Source: Bacteroidota bacterium | GTDB lineage: Bacteria > Bacteroidota > Bacteroidia > Chitinophagales > Chitinophagaceae | Reading direction: 5' to 3' | Assembly: GCA_028875955.1 (NCBI GenBank) | Contig: JAGWTX010000195.1 | Location: forward strand, 1 to 5,314 | Length of the DNA stretch: 5,314 nt | Shown here: positions 1 to 5,314 of the stretch, piece by piece | Numbering within the stretch: the stretch's first letter is position 1 | Layout: each line of letters opens with the position of its first letter | Made by a program: the position numbers and the translations under genes | Notes under the pieces: model-generated | What the model was told of the DNA's origin: nothing | The model's input: the letters and a program-made list of their open reading frames with translations, nothing else | The model's database searches: none

Positions 1-17
1 TACTCTGCTTCAGCCAT
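1..17 (-). CDS. Possible edge fragment of a leftward gene (very uncertain)
   Basis: On the minus strand an ATG at 17-15 reads MAEAE and then the incomplete codon TA- at the window edge. It follows an A-rich run (eight A residues counting that of the ATG), the sort of leader seen ahead of Bacteroidota starts. If the next base makes TAC or TAT, this could be the start of a gene divergent from the peroxiredoxin-like gene. If it makes TAA or TAG, the same frame, open from an ATG at 95 through IKKMAEAE, simply ends here. Five codons cannot decide it. Confidence 0.15.
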
Positions 18-95
18 TTTTTTTATCGCTGCTGTAAGGTGCTGAAAACGGTTACGTCTCTGCACACAGATATTGTAATCACCCAAAAAAATCAT

Positions 96-683
96 ATGAA
101 AGTATTCACCAGTTTCTGTGTTGCCGTGCTTATGACGGTAACGGTATCCGCTCAAAATGCGCCCAAAGGGCTAAACCTGAACGAGAAAGCCCCTGATTTT
201 TCTGCCAGGGATCAATATGGCAAAAACATTTCGCTTTCCAATGAACTGAAAAAAGGGGCAGTGGTGCTGGTATTTTACAGGGGTCAGTGGTGCCCTTACT
301 GTAACCGGCAATTAAAACAACTTGAGGATTCGGTTTCACTGATACAGCAAAAAGGGGCAACGGTTGTAACCATAACGCCTGAAGTACAGGAAAATATCCA
401 AAAGACCATCACCAAGACCAAAGCCAGTTATTCGATCCTGCATGATGAGGGTCTGCGCATCATGAAAAGTTATGACGTTGCATTCAAAGTGGATGATAAA
501 ACCATTGAAACCTATAAAAAGTATGGTATTGATTTTTTGACCGCCAATGGCCAGGAAAATGGCGCCAATCTGCCGGTACCGGCCGTTTATGTGATCAATC
601 AGGAAGGCCGGATCATCTATAAGCACTTTGATACGGATTATAGAAAAAGGGCTTCGGTGAAAGAAATCCTTTCACACTTGTAA
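96..683 (+). CDS. Exported peroxiredoxin-like (AhpC/TSA, thioredoxin-fold) protein
   Basis: The product is a 195-aa thioredoxin-fold protein of the AhpC/TSA or peroxiredoxin-like type, expected to reduce peroxides or act as a thiol oxidoreductase outside the cytoplasm. The active site lies in FYRGQWCPYCNRQL (residues 60-73), with C66 and C69 forming a CPYC pair after the usual beta strand VVLVF. The VPAVYVINQEGRI stretch (161-173) fits the cis-Pro region and following strand of the fold. The reading frame is open upstream to a GTG at 39. The ATG at 96 is preferred because it starts a clean signal peptide: MK, a hydrophobic core to about residue 18, then SAQ before NAPKG. An A-rich run (84-90) precedes it. 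The frame ends in TAA at 681-683 and is followed by a terminator. The gene stands alone and converges on the next unit. The family call is solid; the peroxidase versus disulfide-reductase role and the physiological substrate are not determined. Confidence 0.87.
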   Translation: MKVFTSFCVAVLMTVTVSAQNAPKGLNLNEKAPDFSARDQYGKNISLSNELKKGAVVLVFYRGQWCPYCNRQLKQLEDSVSLIQQKGATVVTITPEVQENIQKTITKTKASYSILHDEGLRIMKSYDVAFKVDDKTIETYKKYGIDFLTANGQENGANLPVPAVYVINQEGRIIYKHFDTDYRKRASVKEILSHL

Positions 684-698
684 ATACTGCAGATACAG

Positions 699-741
699 AA
701 TAAGCAGAAGTCATTATCAGATGGTTGCTGCTTATTTTTTT
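699..741 (+). terminator. Rho-independent terminator after the peroxiredoxin-like gene
   Basis: AATAAGCAG (699-707) and CTGCTTATT (728-736) form a perfect 9-bp stem with a 20-base loop, and seven T residues (735-741) close it on the + strand. It begins 16 bases after the TAA of the peroxiredoxin-like gene. The right arm overlaps the TAA (732-734) of the convergent leftward gene. On the minus strand the hairpin is not followed by a comparable T-run, so termination is best supported rightward only. The loop is rather long and the stem AT-rich, so strength is uncertain. Confidence 0.65.
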
Positions 742-1184
742 GTATCAAGCAGCCGTCTGTGGTAATTGATCTGTCCCAAATGATAATTCAGATGTGCATA
801 TAGATGAAGCAAAAAGAATTCTGTGGTCATCGATTCGGGAAAAACTTTTTCGGGGTATTGGGCATTTAACTGGTCAGTGGAAACAGACCGTATGGTTGCC
901 GGTATCAGTTGCCGGATATGATCCAATTCCGTACAGATCGTGGCTACCGGAATGTTTTTGCGGCTGAATTCTTCTGGCCTGTTTCGCTCATAACCGGATC
1001 CGCCCAGTATATGCCCGATATAATGCTGCAGGTTACCCATCAGATGCAAACACAGGTTGCCACCTGAGTTGGCAATATCAGCATCTGTCACCCAGAGGTT
1101 CGATTCTTCGCGGTAGGCTGTTATTTCAGTTTTGAGCTTTGCAATATCTCTTTCAAAAAGATTTGCCAATTGATCTGTAAGCAT
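732..1184 (-). CDS. DinB/YfiT-like four-helix-bundle protein (putative metal-binding)
   Basis: The 150-aa product resembles the DinB/YfiT-like superfamily: small, mostly helical proteins with a histidine-lined metal site, some of which act as thiol-dependent transferases or detoxification enzymes. The visible hallmarks are NLCLHLMGNLQHYIGHIL (residues 43-60, His47 and His54 in the second helix) and LYAHLNYHLGQINYHRRL (128-145, His131 and His135 followed by the typical GQI-x-Y-x-RR tail). These His residues are the likely metal ligands. Length fits the family (about 150-170 aa). The ATG at 1184 is preceded on the coding strand by an AT-rich stretch and lies only 9 bases after the stop of the SDR gene, so the two are almost certainly cotranscribed. 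Its stop overlaps the terminator of the convergent gene. The superfamily call is good; no substrate or thiol cofactor can be inferred from the sequence. Confidence 0.82.
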   Translation of the reverse strand: MLTDQLANLFERDIAKLKTEITAYREESNLWVTDADIANSGGNLCLHLMGNLQHYIGHILGGSGYERNRPEEFSRKNIPVATICTELDHIRQLIPATIRSVSTDQLNAQYPEKVFPESMTTEFFLLHLYAHLNYHLGQINYHRRLLDTKK

Positions 1185-1193
1185 AAAAATATT

Positions 1194-1883
1194 TCAGGCA
1201 TTGTTATATACTTTCAAAACAGTCTCTCTTAACGGTCCGCCCTGTTCTGATACAATAAACGTAAGAATTTCAGCTAAAGCATGGGGCTTCACCCAGATTT
1301 CCGGGTCGGTATCGGGCATTGATTTTCTATTCAACGGCGTATCCAGCGTTGAAGGGGCTACCACGGTAGCGGTTACATTGGTTCCCTTTGCTGCTGCATT
1401 GAGAAATTCAGCCAATGTAAACAACAGGGATTTTGACAAACCATAGGCTACCAGATTTTTTCCCTGGGCAGGTTCAATCGCAGGTCTTGCCCCGATAAAA
1501 ACCAGTCTCCCGGATTTCTGTACCATCATATGCTGAAAAAGCGGTCTTGCGACATGGTAAGCCGTTGAGAAGTTTAAATCGATTTGCTGCTGTATCATCG
1601 AAGAGGAAGTCGTATCCACACCACCCATGGCAAACCCACCCACCAATAAAATTCCTGCCGCAACCGGACCGTATTGTTCAATAACGGACTGGACAAAGCC
1701 TGCGGCGGCGGCTTCATCGCCCAGGTCAACCACAGACAAAACAAGTGCGTCATGTGCCGGAATATCGGCTTTCATGGATTCGTTCAAGACAGTGGCTACA
1801 ACCCGGTAACCTTTTTCCAGAAACTCCCTGGTAACCGCCGTGCCCAGATTTCCATTGGCACCGGTGATGATGACTGTTTGCAT
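1194..1883 (-). CDS. SDR-family NAD(P)-dependent oxidoreductase
   Basis: A 229-aa classical-size short-chain dehydrogenase/reductase with a Rossmann fold. The N-terminal cofactor loop is TGANGNLG (residues 7-14) after the first strand QTVII. A strand ending LVGGF (80-84) replaces the usual NNAG motif. N105 lies in DLNFSTAY, and the catalytic YGLSK gives Tyr147 and Lys151. The serine normally found about 13 residues before the Tyr is absent: no Ser occurs between residues 125 and 146 (the stretch is IGARPAIEPAQGKNLVA). Dihydropteridine-reductase-like SDRs also lack this Ser, so that branch is a reasonable comparison, but substrate assignment is not possible. The frame extends to a TTG at 1892, adding three residues (MNC). 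The ATG at 1883 is preferred because it starts directly at the first beta strand, as is usual. It is the first gene of a two-gene leftward unit with the DinB-like gene. Confidence 0.87.
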   Translation of the reverse strand: MQTVIITGANGNLGTAVTREFLEKGYRVVATVLNESMKADIPAHDALVLSVVDLGDEAAAAGFVQSVIEQYGPVAAGILLVGGFAMGGVDTTSSSMIQQQIDLNFSTAYHVARPLFQHMMVQKSGRLVFIGARPAIEPAQGKNLVAYGLSKSLLFTLAEFLNAAAKGTNVTATVVAPSTLDTPLNRKSMPDTDPEIWVKPHALAEILTFIVSEQGGPLRETVLKVYNNA

Positions 1884-2037
1884 ACAATTCAATTAAAGAG
1901 AGGATGATGGGTTTGAGAAAACGATTTTCCTTCCTATTGTAATCCAATTTACGAAAACAACCCCAATACCCATGGCAGGAAAAGGAAAAGTCCGATGGGC
2001 ATGCCACCCTTTGTAAAAACTGTATCCGCTGGATCCG
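1884..2037. other. Intergenic gap between the PKS operon and the SDR/DinB unit
   Basis: These 154 bases lie between the stop of the FAD oxidoreductase gene and the ATG of the SDR gene, both leftward. The promoter of the SDR/DinB unit, if separate, should be here. A stretch reading TAAATTGG on the minus strand (1951-1944) is one mismatch from the Bacteroidota -7 element TAnnTTTG, but no -33 TTG lies at the right spacing, so no promoter is called. GGGCATGCCACCC (1997-2009), which contains the palindrome GGCATGCC, could form a short hairpin followed on the minus strand by CTTTT. As a terminator for the PKS operon this is weak. No coding sequence is evident. Confidence 0.4.
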
Positions 2038-3183
2038 TTAAAAAGGCTGACCATGCGTATGCCTGATCAGTTCCCGGCTAAGTGCCGGAATGGCGTGCAT
2101 GGATTTCAAAAAAATGGAGGTTGTCGTTGTGTTCCCAAAAAAATACTGCACCCATCGGCCGATTTTTGTCCGTAAACCAAATTGTTCCTGCCACTGCCTG
2201 GTATACCGAAGTTCCATCTCCTCTCTATCGATAACGCCTTTTAAAAACAAAGGGATCGATTCCATGGCAAGTTTACCGGCATGCATCGCCATACTCATTC
2301 CGTTTCCGCAAAGGGGAGTGATCATCCCGGCTGCATCCCCCAGGAGTAATACATGGTTTTCCACCTGCGTTTTTTGTTGAAAACTTACCTGCGAAATCGT
2401 AAGAGGTTGAGAATAGAGGAATTCCGCTTTTGAAAAAATATCGGCCAATCTTGGATTGGCGGAAAGTATTTCCCTTTCCATAACAGGAATCGACTGATTC
2501 GATTGCTTCAGGTTGTCTGCAGTTGTCAGGTAACACAAACAACAGGTTGTATCTTCGATCTGAGAGATTCCGCAATAACCATTGTGAAAATTATGCAGTG
2601 CGATGGTATCGGAAGGATGGGGATATCTGATATGGTATTTCACCCCGATATAGTGATTCATTTTAGAAGGTCTTGTTAGGACAAAAGCCCTGTTCCACTT
2701 AAGATCCAGGTTGCTTCTCTTGCCAAAACTGCCCACGGCTACCTTACTTGAGAACACGCCAACACCGGTTTCCAGTTCAAAGAGACCGGATGAGTAGGTT
2801 ATGTTGGACACCCTGGTTCCTGTCAACAAGGTGACACCCTTCTCTTTTGCAAGGAGACTGAGCGAATGATCCAGTTTGTACCGGCTGATGCCAAATCCGC
2901 CCAATGGAAGTTTGAAGTCATAGATCCGTCCCCTGCCATCAGAAATCCGTAAGGAACGGATAATGGGTAAGGACCAATGATTGAGATCGAGACCGCAACG
3001 TTGTAAAAAATCCCAGCTTTCCAGGCTGATATATTCGCCGCAAACTTTATGAAAGGGATAGGCTTCTTTTTCAAATAGAATCACTTTATAACCCGCATCT
3101 GCCGCCTGGATAGACAGGGTAAGACCTGCCAATCCACCTCCTACTATGGCTATATCATATGTATCAGCTACTTTATTCTGCAT
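2038..3183 (-). CDS. FAD-dependent oxidoreductase of the geranylgeranyl reductase/aromatic hydroxylase type
   Basis: A complete 381-aa flavoprotein of the PHBH/geranylgeranyl-reductase superfamily. The N-terminal FAD-binding strand-turn-helix is DIAIVGGGLAGLTL (10-23), with the ribose-binding acid at E38 in ILFEKE. KVCGEYIS (46-53) matches the conserved Cys-Gly-Glu motif of this group. The second FAD motif LLLGDAAGMITPLCGNGMSMAM (279-300) is textbook, with D283 and the P-x-x-G-x-G turn. The middle motif, often GADG-x-x-S in group A hydroxylases, reads GSFGKRS (151-157). By position in the operon it should oxidise or reduce the polyketide-derived phenol, by analogy with SrsC (hydroxylation of an alkylresorcinol towards a quinone). 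Reduction of a prenyl chain attached by the neighbouring UbiA-type enzyme is a real alternative. The ATG at 3183 overlaps the end of the methyltransferase gene by 11 bases. It is the last gene of the operon. Confidence 0.88.
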   Translation of the reverse strand: MQNKVADTYDIAIVGGGLAGLTLSIQAADAGYKVILFEKEAYPFHKVCGEYISLESWDFLQRCGLDLNHWSLPIIRSLRISDGRGRIYDFKLPLGGFGISRYKLDHSLSLLAKEKGVTLLTGTRVSNITYSSGLFELETGVGVFSSKVAVGSFGKRSNLDLKWNRAFVLTRPSKMNHYIGVKYHIRYPHPSDTIALHNFHNGYCGISQIEDTTCCLCYLTTADNLKQSNQSIPVMEREILSANPRLADIFSKAEFLYSQPLTISQVSFQQKTQVENHVLLLGDAAGMITPLCGNGMSMAMHAGKLAMESIPLFLKGVIDREEMELRYTRQWQEQFGLRTKIGRWVQYFFGNTTTTSIFLKSMHAIPALSRELIRHTHGQPF

Positions 3184-3871
3184 GCTGGTAAATGATAAGA
3201 TGACGAAATGCCCATTGCCAGCTGATCGCCGGATTACGGATACCGGCTTTCCAACAAAGTTGCTGCCACTCCTTTTTTACAAACCCCCTGGCTACGCTCA
3301 GAGGGGCATCATGTTTGACCAGATATGAGGAGGAGAACCAGCTTGTCAGCAGCGCAATGGAATCATGTGCAAGCCAGTGCCGGTGAAGGTCGTTGATAAA
3401 AAAACCCAGCAGACTGTTGTCCCGCATCCAGGCTAACTGAAACAAAAGCTGTTCTTCCGTAAAGTGGTGACAGAATAAACTGGAAAAGATTATATCTGGT
3501 TTTCTGTCGAAACTCACCGCTGCATAATCTGAAACGATCCATTGATCCTTCGCAGTAAATAAGGGATTTTCACGGGCTACTTCGATACAGCTTTCCTTCC
3601 AGTCGATACCGATACAGGTAATCAGTATGTTATTGCTTTGAGACCACCGTACGATAGCGGCGAGATTATCTCCTCCCCCACAACCGATTTCACAGACAAT
3701 GATTTCCTTTTTTCCGGAGGCCAGTTTTTTAAATCCTTTTCTTGTGATCGAATGTCCGCCCAGCCAGGTATTGATGGTGTTTAACTCCAGCATGTTTTGC
3801 CTGATATCCGCAAAAGGGATATCATCTGCATCCAGTAGCTCTTTTGTATATGATCGCTGTTCAAATCTCAT
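3173..3871 (-). CDS. Class I SAM-dependent methyltransferase
   Basis: The 232-aa product has the class I (Rossmann-like) methyltransferase fold. Motif I is VCEIGCGGGDNL (59-70), followed by strand 2 ending IGID (87-90), where D90 should bind the SAM ribose. VSDY (113-116) lies near the adenine site, and motif IV reads DIIFSSLFCHHFTEE (126-140), similar to the S-L-x-x-H-H-F block of UbiE-like and other small-molecule methyltransferases. INDLHRHWLAHD (159-170) and the later LSVARGF (191-197) are typical of the C-terminal half. It is predicted to be soluble, with no membrane segments. Its start ATG overlaps the TGA of the polyketide synthase gene (ATGA, 3871-3868), indicating translational coupling, and its 3' end overlaps the flavoprotein gene by 11 bases. 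It most likely O- or C-methylates the phenolic polyketide. The acceptor atom cannot be decided from the sequence. Confidence 0.87.
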   Translation of the reverse strand: MRFEQRSYTKELLDADDIPFADIRQNMLELNTINTWLGGHSITRKGFKKLASGKKEIIVCEIGCGGGDNLAAIVRWSQSNNILITCIGIDWKESCIEVARENPLFTAKDQWIVSDYAAVSFDRKPDIIFSSLFCHHFTEEQLLFQLAWMRDNSLLGFFINDLHRHWLAHDSIALLTSWFSSSYLVKHDAPLSVARGFVKKEWQQLCWKAGIRNPAISWQWAFRHLIIYQHAE

Positions 3872-4953
3872 GAACGTTCTGCAATAAATGTTTCCATGGT
3901 GAGACCGGGTCCAAAAGCCATACCCAGTATCCGGGCTGATTTTTCCTGCAATGCTTCCATGATTTCCTTCAACACAAACAAGACAGTTGGCGATGACATG
4001 TTTCCATAGTCAGACAGCACTTTTCTGGAATAAGCCAGGTCCGCTTGATCCAGATGCAATTTATTTTGCACCATGTCCAGTATTCGTTTACCACCCGGAT
4101 GTATGCACCAATGTGTAATATCAGATAAGTCAAGTTGGTTTTGACGCACGGCTTCGCTGACCAACGACAGGATGTCTTCCTGGATCAGTTGAGGTACATA
4201 ACTGCTCAACGTCATCAGAAAACCCTGACTGCTGAGCTTCCACGACATATCGTCCTTCCCTTTTTGAACAACATGGGAATAAAAACCGCGGAGAGATAAG
4301 GAATGTTTTGTTTTGAGCTGGTTGGAAACCAGAATAGCAGCCGAACCATCTGCGAACAACAGGCTGCTGGCGGCATTATCTTCCGTAAAAGCCTGTTGAA
4401 AATGCAGGGTGCAGAATTCCGTACAAACAATCACCACATTCGAGGCTGGTGTACTTTCACAGATCATCCTGGCAAGTTTCAGTGCATGTATGGCTGCATA
4501 ACAACCCATGAAATTCAGCGAAGTCCGGAATATATCCGGTCGCAGCTGTAGGGCTGATAGGATTTCCAGATCCAATCCCGGCGCACGCATGCCCGTACAA
4601 CTCACGGTGATGAGGTGTGTAATCGCTTCTTTGGCGATATGCGGTTCAATACATTTTTCGATGGCCTGTACGGAGAGTGTTGCTGCAGACTGATCATAGC
4701 GTTCCATCCTTTGTTCCAGTGTAGGGAACGAGTTTTCTTTTTCCTGCGGAATAAAGGTCCAGTCAGCTGAACTTCTGCCATAATCAGCAATCACCGAATA
4801 TCTTTTCTCGATTCCGCTATGCTTATAGAGAAATTTCAGTTTTCTCCGGTCTGTTTCATCCAGCCCATAGGCATCCTGCATAAAGGATAGGATTTCCATC
4901 TGGGGATGACAATGTTCGGGTAAGGCTGTAGCAATGGATATGATTTCAGTCAA
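3868..4953 (-). CDS. Type III polyketide synthase (chalcone/stilbene synthase superfamily)
   Basis: A complete 361-aa type III PKS, a homodimeric ketosynthase that extends a starter acyl-CoA with malonyl-CoA and cyclises the chain to a resorcinol, pyrone or related ring. The catalytic triad is visible: Cys151 in NFMGCYAAIHALK (147-159), His285 in IHPGGKRIL (284-292) and Asn318 in SDYGNMSSPTVLF (314-326). The C-terminal FGPG loop is present in GMAFGPGLTMETF (344-356), and SCTGMRAPGLD (118-128) is also typical of the family. Length fits (about 350-400 aa). The start appears to be TTG at 4953. The frame has a stop five codons upstream and no ATG before Met19, which would remove the conserved first strand (IISIATALPEH). 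The gene overlaps the end of the UbiA-type gene by 8 bases and the methyltransferase start by 4. Starter unit and ring type are unknown; long-chain acyl starters are common in bacterial relatives next to such tailoring genes. Confidence 0.95.
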   Translation of the reverse strand: MTEIISIATALPEHCHPQMEILSFMQDAYGLDETDRRKLKFLYKHSGIEKRYSVIADYGRSSADWTFIPQEKENSFPTLEQRMERYDQSAATLSVQAIEKCIEPHIAKEAITHLITVSCTGMRAPGLDLEILSALQLRPDIFRTSLNFMGCYAAIHALKLARMICESTPASNVVIVCTEFCTLHFQQAFTEDNAASSLLFADGSAAILVSNQLKTKHSLSLRGFYSHVVQKGKDDMSWKLSSQGFLMTLSSYVPQLIQEDILSLVSEAVRQNQLDLSDITHWCIHPGGKRILDMVQNKLHLDQADLAYSRKVLSDYGNMSSPTVLFVLKEIMEALQEKSARILGMAFGPGLTMETFIAERS

Positions 4954-5314
4954 AATAAGAAAGTATTAATAGCGTGATAAATCCCAGATTGGTGCAGGTG
5001 GATGCCAGCCAATTCATTTGCATGGTATGGTTGAAATCTGCTTTTGAAGCATCTTTCCAGACCCTGGCAAACCATCGTAAGAAATATACCAGAACCGGGA
5101 GAAAAAAGATTTGCAGGATGGAAAAATAAAGCAGGTGATGTGCTTCCCGGTAATACAGGAACAATAAATAAAAAGCAACCAGATAGACAAGAGCGCAAAA
5201 AAGAAAGGTACCCCTGATACCGAGCATACGTGATAGGGTGTTAACCCCATCTTTCTCATCCTGCAGGTGCTGATAAATCTGTGTAATGGGATAAAAACCT
5301 CCGATCAGCATACA
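4946..5314 (-). CDS. UbiA-family prenyltransferase, C-terminal part (cut by the window edge)
   Basis: The frame is open through the right edge (the last visible codon is TGT, ahead of an internal Met), so only about 122 C-terminal residues are seen of a family that usually has about 280-300. Counting from the Met at 5311, GGFYPITQIYQHLQDEKDG (4-22) carries the second aspartate-rich motif, D18-E-K-D21, which binds Mg-diphosphate of the prenyl donor. TLSRMLGIRGT (25-35) is also typical of the family. Three hydrophobic helices follow, roughly residues 36-54, 60-80 and 105-119, consistent with an integral membrane enzyme. The first motif (NDxxDxxxD) would lie outside the window. Leading a type III PKS operon, it plausibly transfers a polyprenyl group onto the phenolic polyketide at the membrane. 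A role in an unrelated quinone or lipid pathway cannot be excluded. The final TGA overlaps the PKS start by 8 bases. Confidence 0.85.
   Translation of the reverse strand, partial: CMLIGGFYPITQIYQHLQDEKDGVNTLSRMLGIRGTFLFCALVYLVAFYLLFLYYREAHHLLYFSILQIFFLPVLVYFLRWFARVWKDASKADFNHTMQMNWLASTCTNLGFITLLILSYFD

Noticed and set aside
336..626. 96-codon open frame on the minus strand
   Set aside because: It is wholly antisense to the peroxiredoxin-like gene, which has clear family motifs, and its translation shows no recognisable domain.
1201..1446. 81-codon open frame on the plus strand
   Set aside because: It lies antisense to the SDR coding sequence and has no family features.
1944..1951. TAAATTGG on the minus strand as a Bacteroidota -7 promoter element
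   Set aside because: It has one mismatch to TAnnTTTG and no -33 TTG at a suitable spacing.
1998..2005. Palindrome GGCATGCC in the gap after the flavoprotein gene
   Set aside because: It is only 8 bp, occurs once, and has no partner repeats or integrase gene nearby, so it is not called an operator or attachment site.
1750..2007. 85-codon open frame on the minus strand that crosses the SDR start region
   Set aside because: Most of it overlaps the SDR gene in another frame, and the translation is Cys/His-rich with no coherent fold pattern.
2090..2380. 96-codon open frame on the plus strand
   Set aside because: It is antisense to the C-terminal part of the flavoprotein, including the GDAAG motif, so it is a shadow frame.
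4303..4551. 82-codon open frame on the plus strand
   Set aside because: It is antisense to the part of the polyketide synthase that encodes the catalytic cysteine.
5014..5259. Hydrophobic open frame on the minus strand in another frame of the prenyltransferase
   Set aside because: Its hydrophobicity is a by-product of T-rich codons of the membrane protein; the UbiA motif is in the other frame.

Overview
The window looks like part of a Bacteroidota chromosome, probably of the Chitinophaga/Sphingobacterium kind. This is inferred from the protein style, the A-rich stretches in place of Shine-Dalgarno sites ahead of starts, and the gene set. No rRNA, mobile element, CRISPR array or tRNA was seen.

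Left part (1-683): a rightward gene for an exported peroxiredoxin-like thiol oxidoreductase with a CPYC active site, ended by a hairpin plus T-run terminator (about 699-741). A possible leftward coding end or start touches the extreme left edge, but too little is visible to call it.

Middle part (732-1883): a leftward two-gene unit. It holds an SDR-family oxidoreductase (229 aa, start best placed at the ATG at 1883) and, 9 bases further on, a DinB/YfiT-like four-helix-bundle protein (150 aa). It converges on the peroxiredoxin gene. A 154-base gap (1884-2037) separates it from the next unit.

Right part (2038-5314): a tight leftward operon, in transcription order UbiA-type prenyltransferase (C-terminal part only, cut by the right edge), type III polyketide synthase (complete, Cys-His-Asn triad visible), class I SAM methyltransferase, and FAD-dependent oxidoreductase. 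Every junction overlaps (8, 4 and 11 bases), so the four proteins are probably translationally coupled and act on one pathway. PKS, methyltransferase and flavoprotein together parallel the Streptomyces srsABC logic, in which a phenolic lipid is made, methylated and oxidised to a quinone. Adding an aromatic prenyltransferase suggests a prenylated phenolic lipid or quinone (a meroterpenoid). An alternative is that the flavoprotein reduces the prenyl chain. The product cannot be read from the sequence. This operon is the most interesting part of the window.
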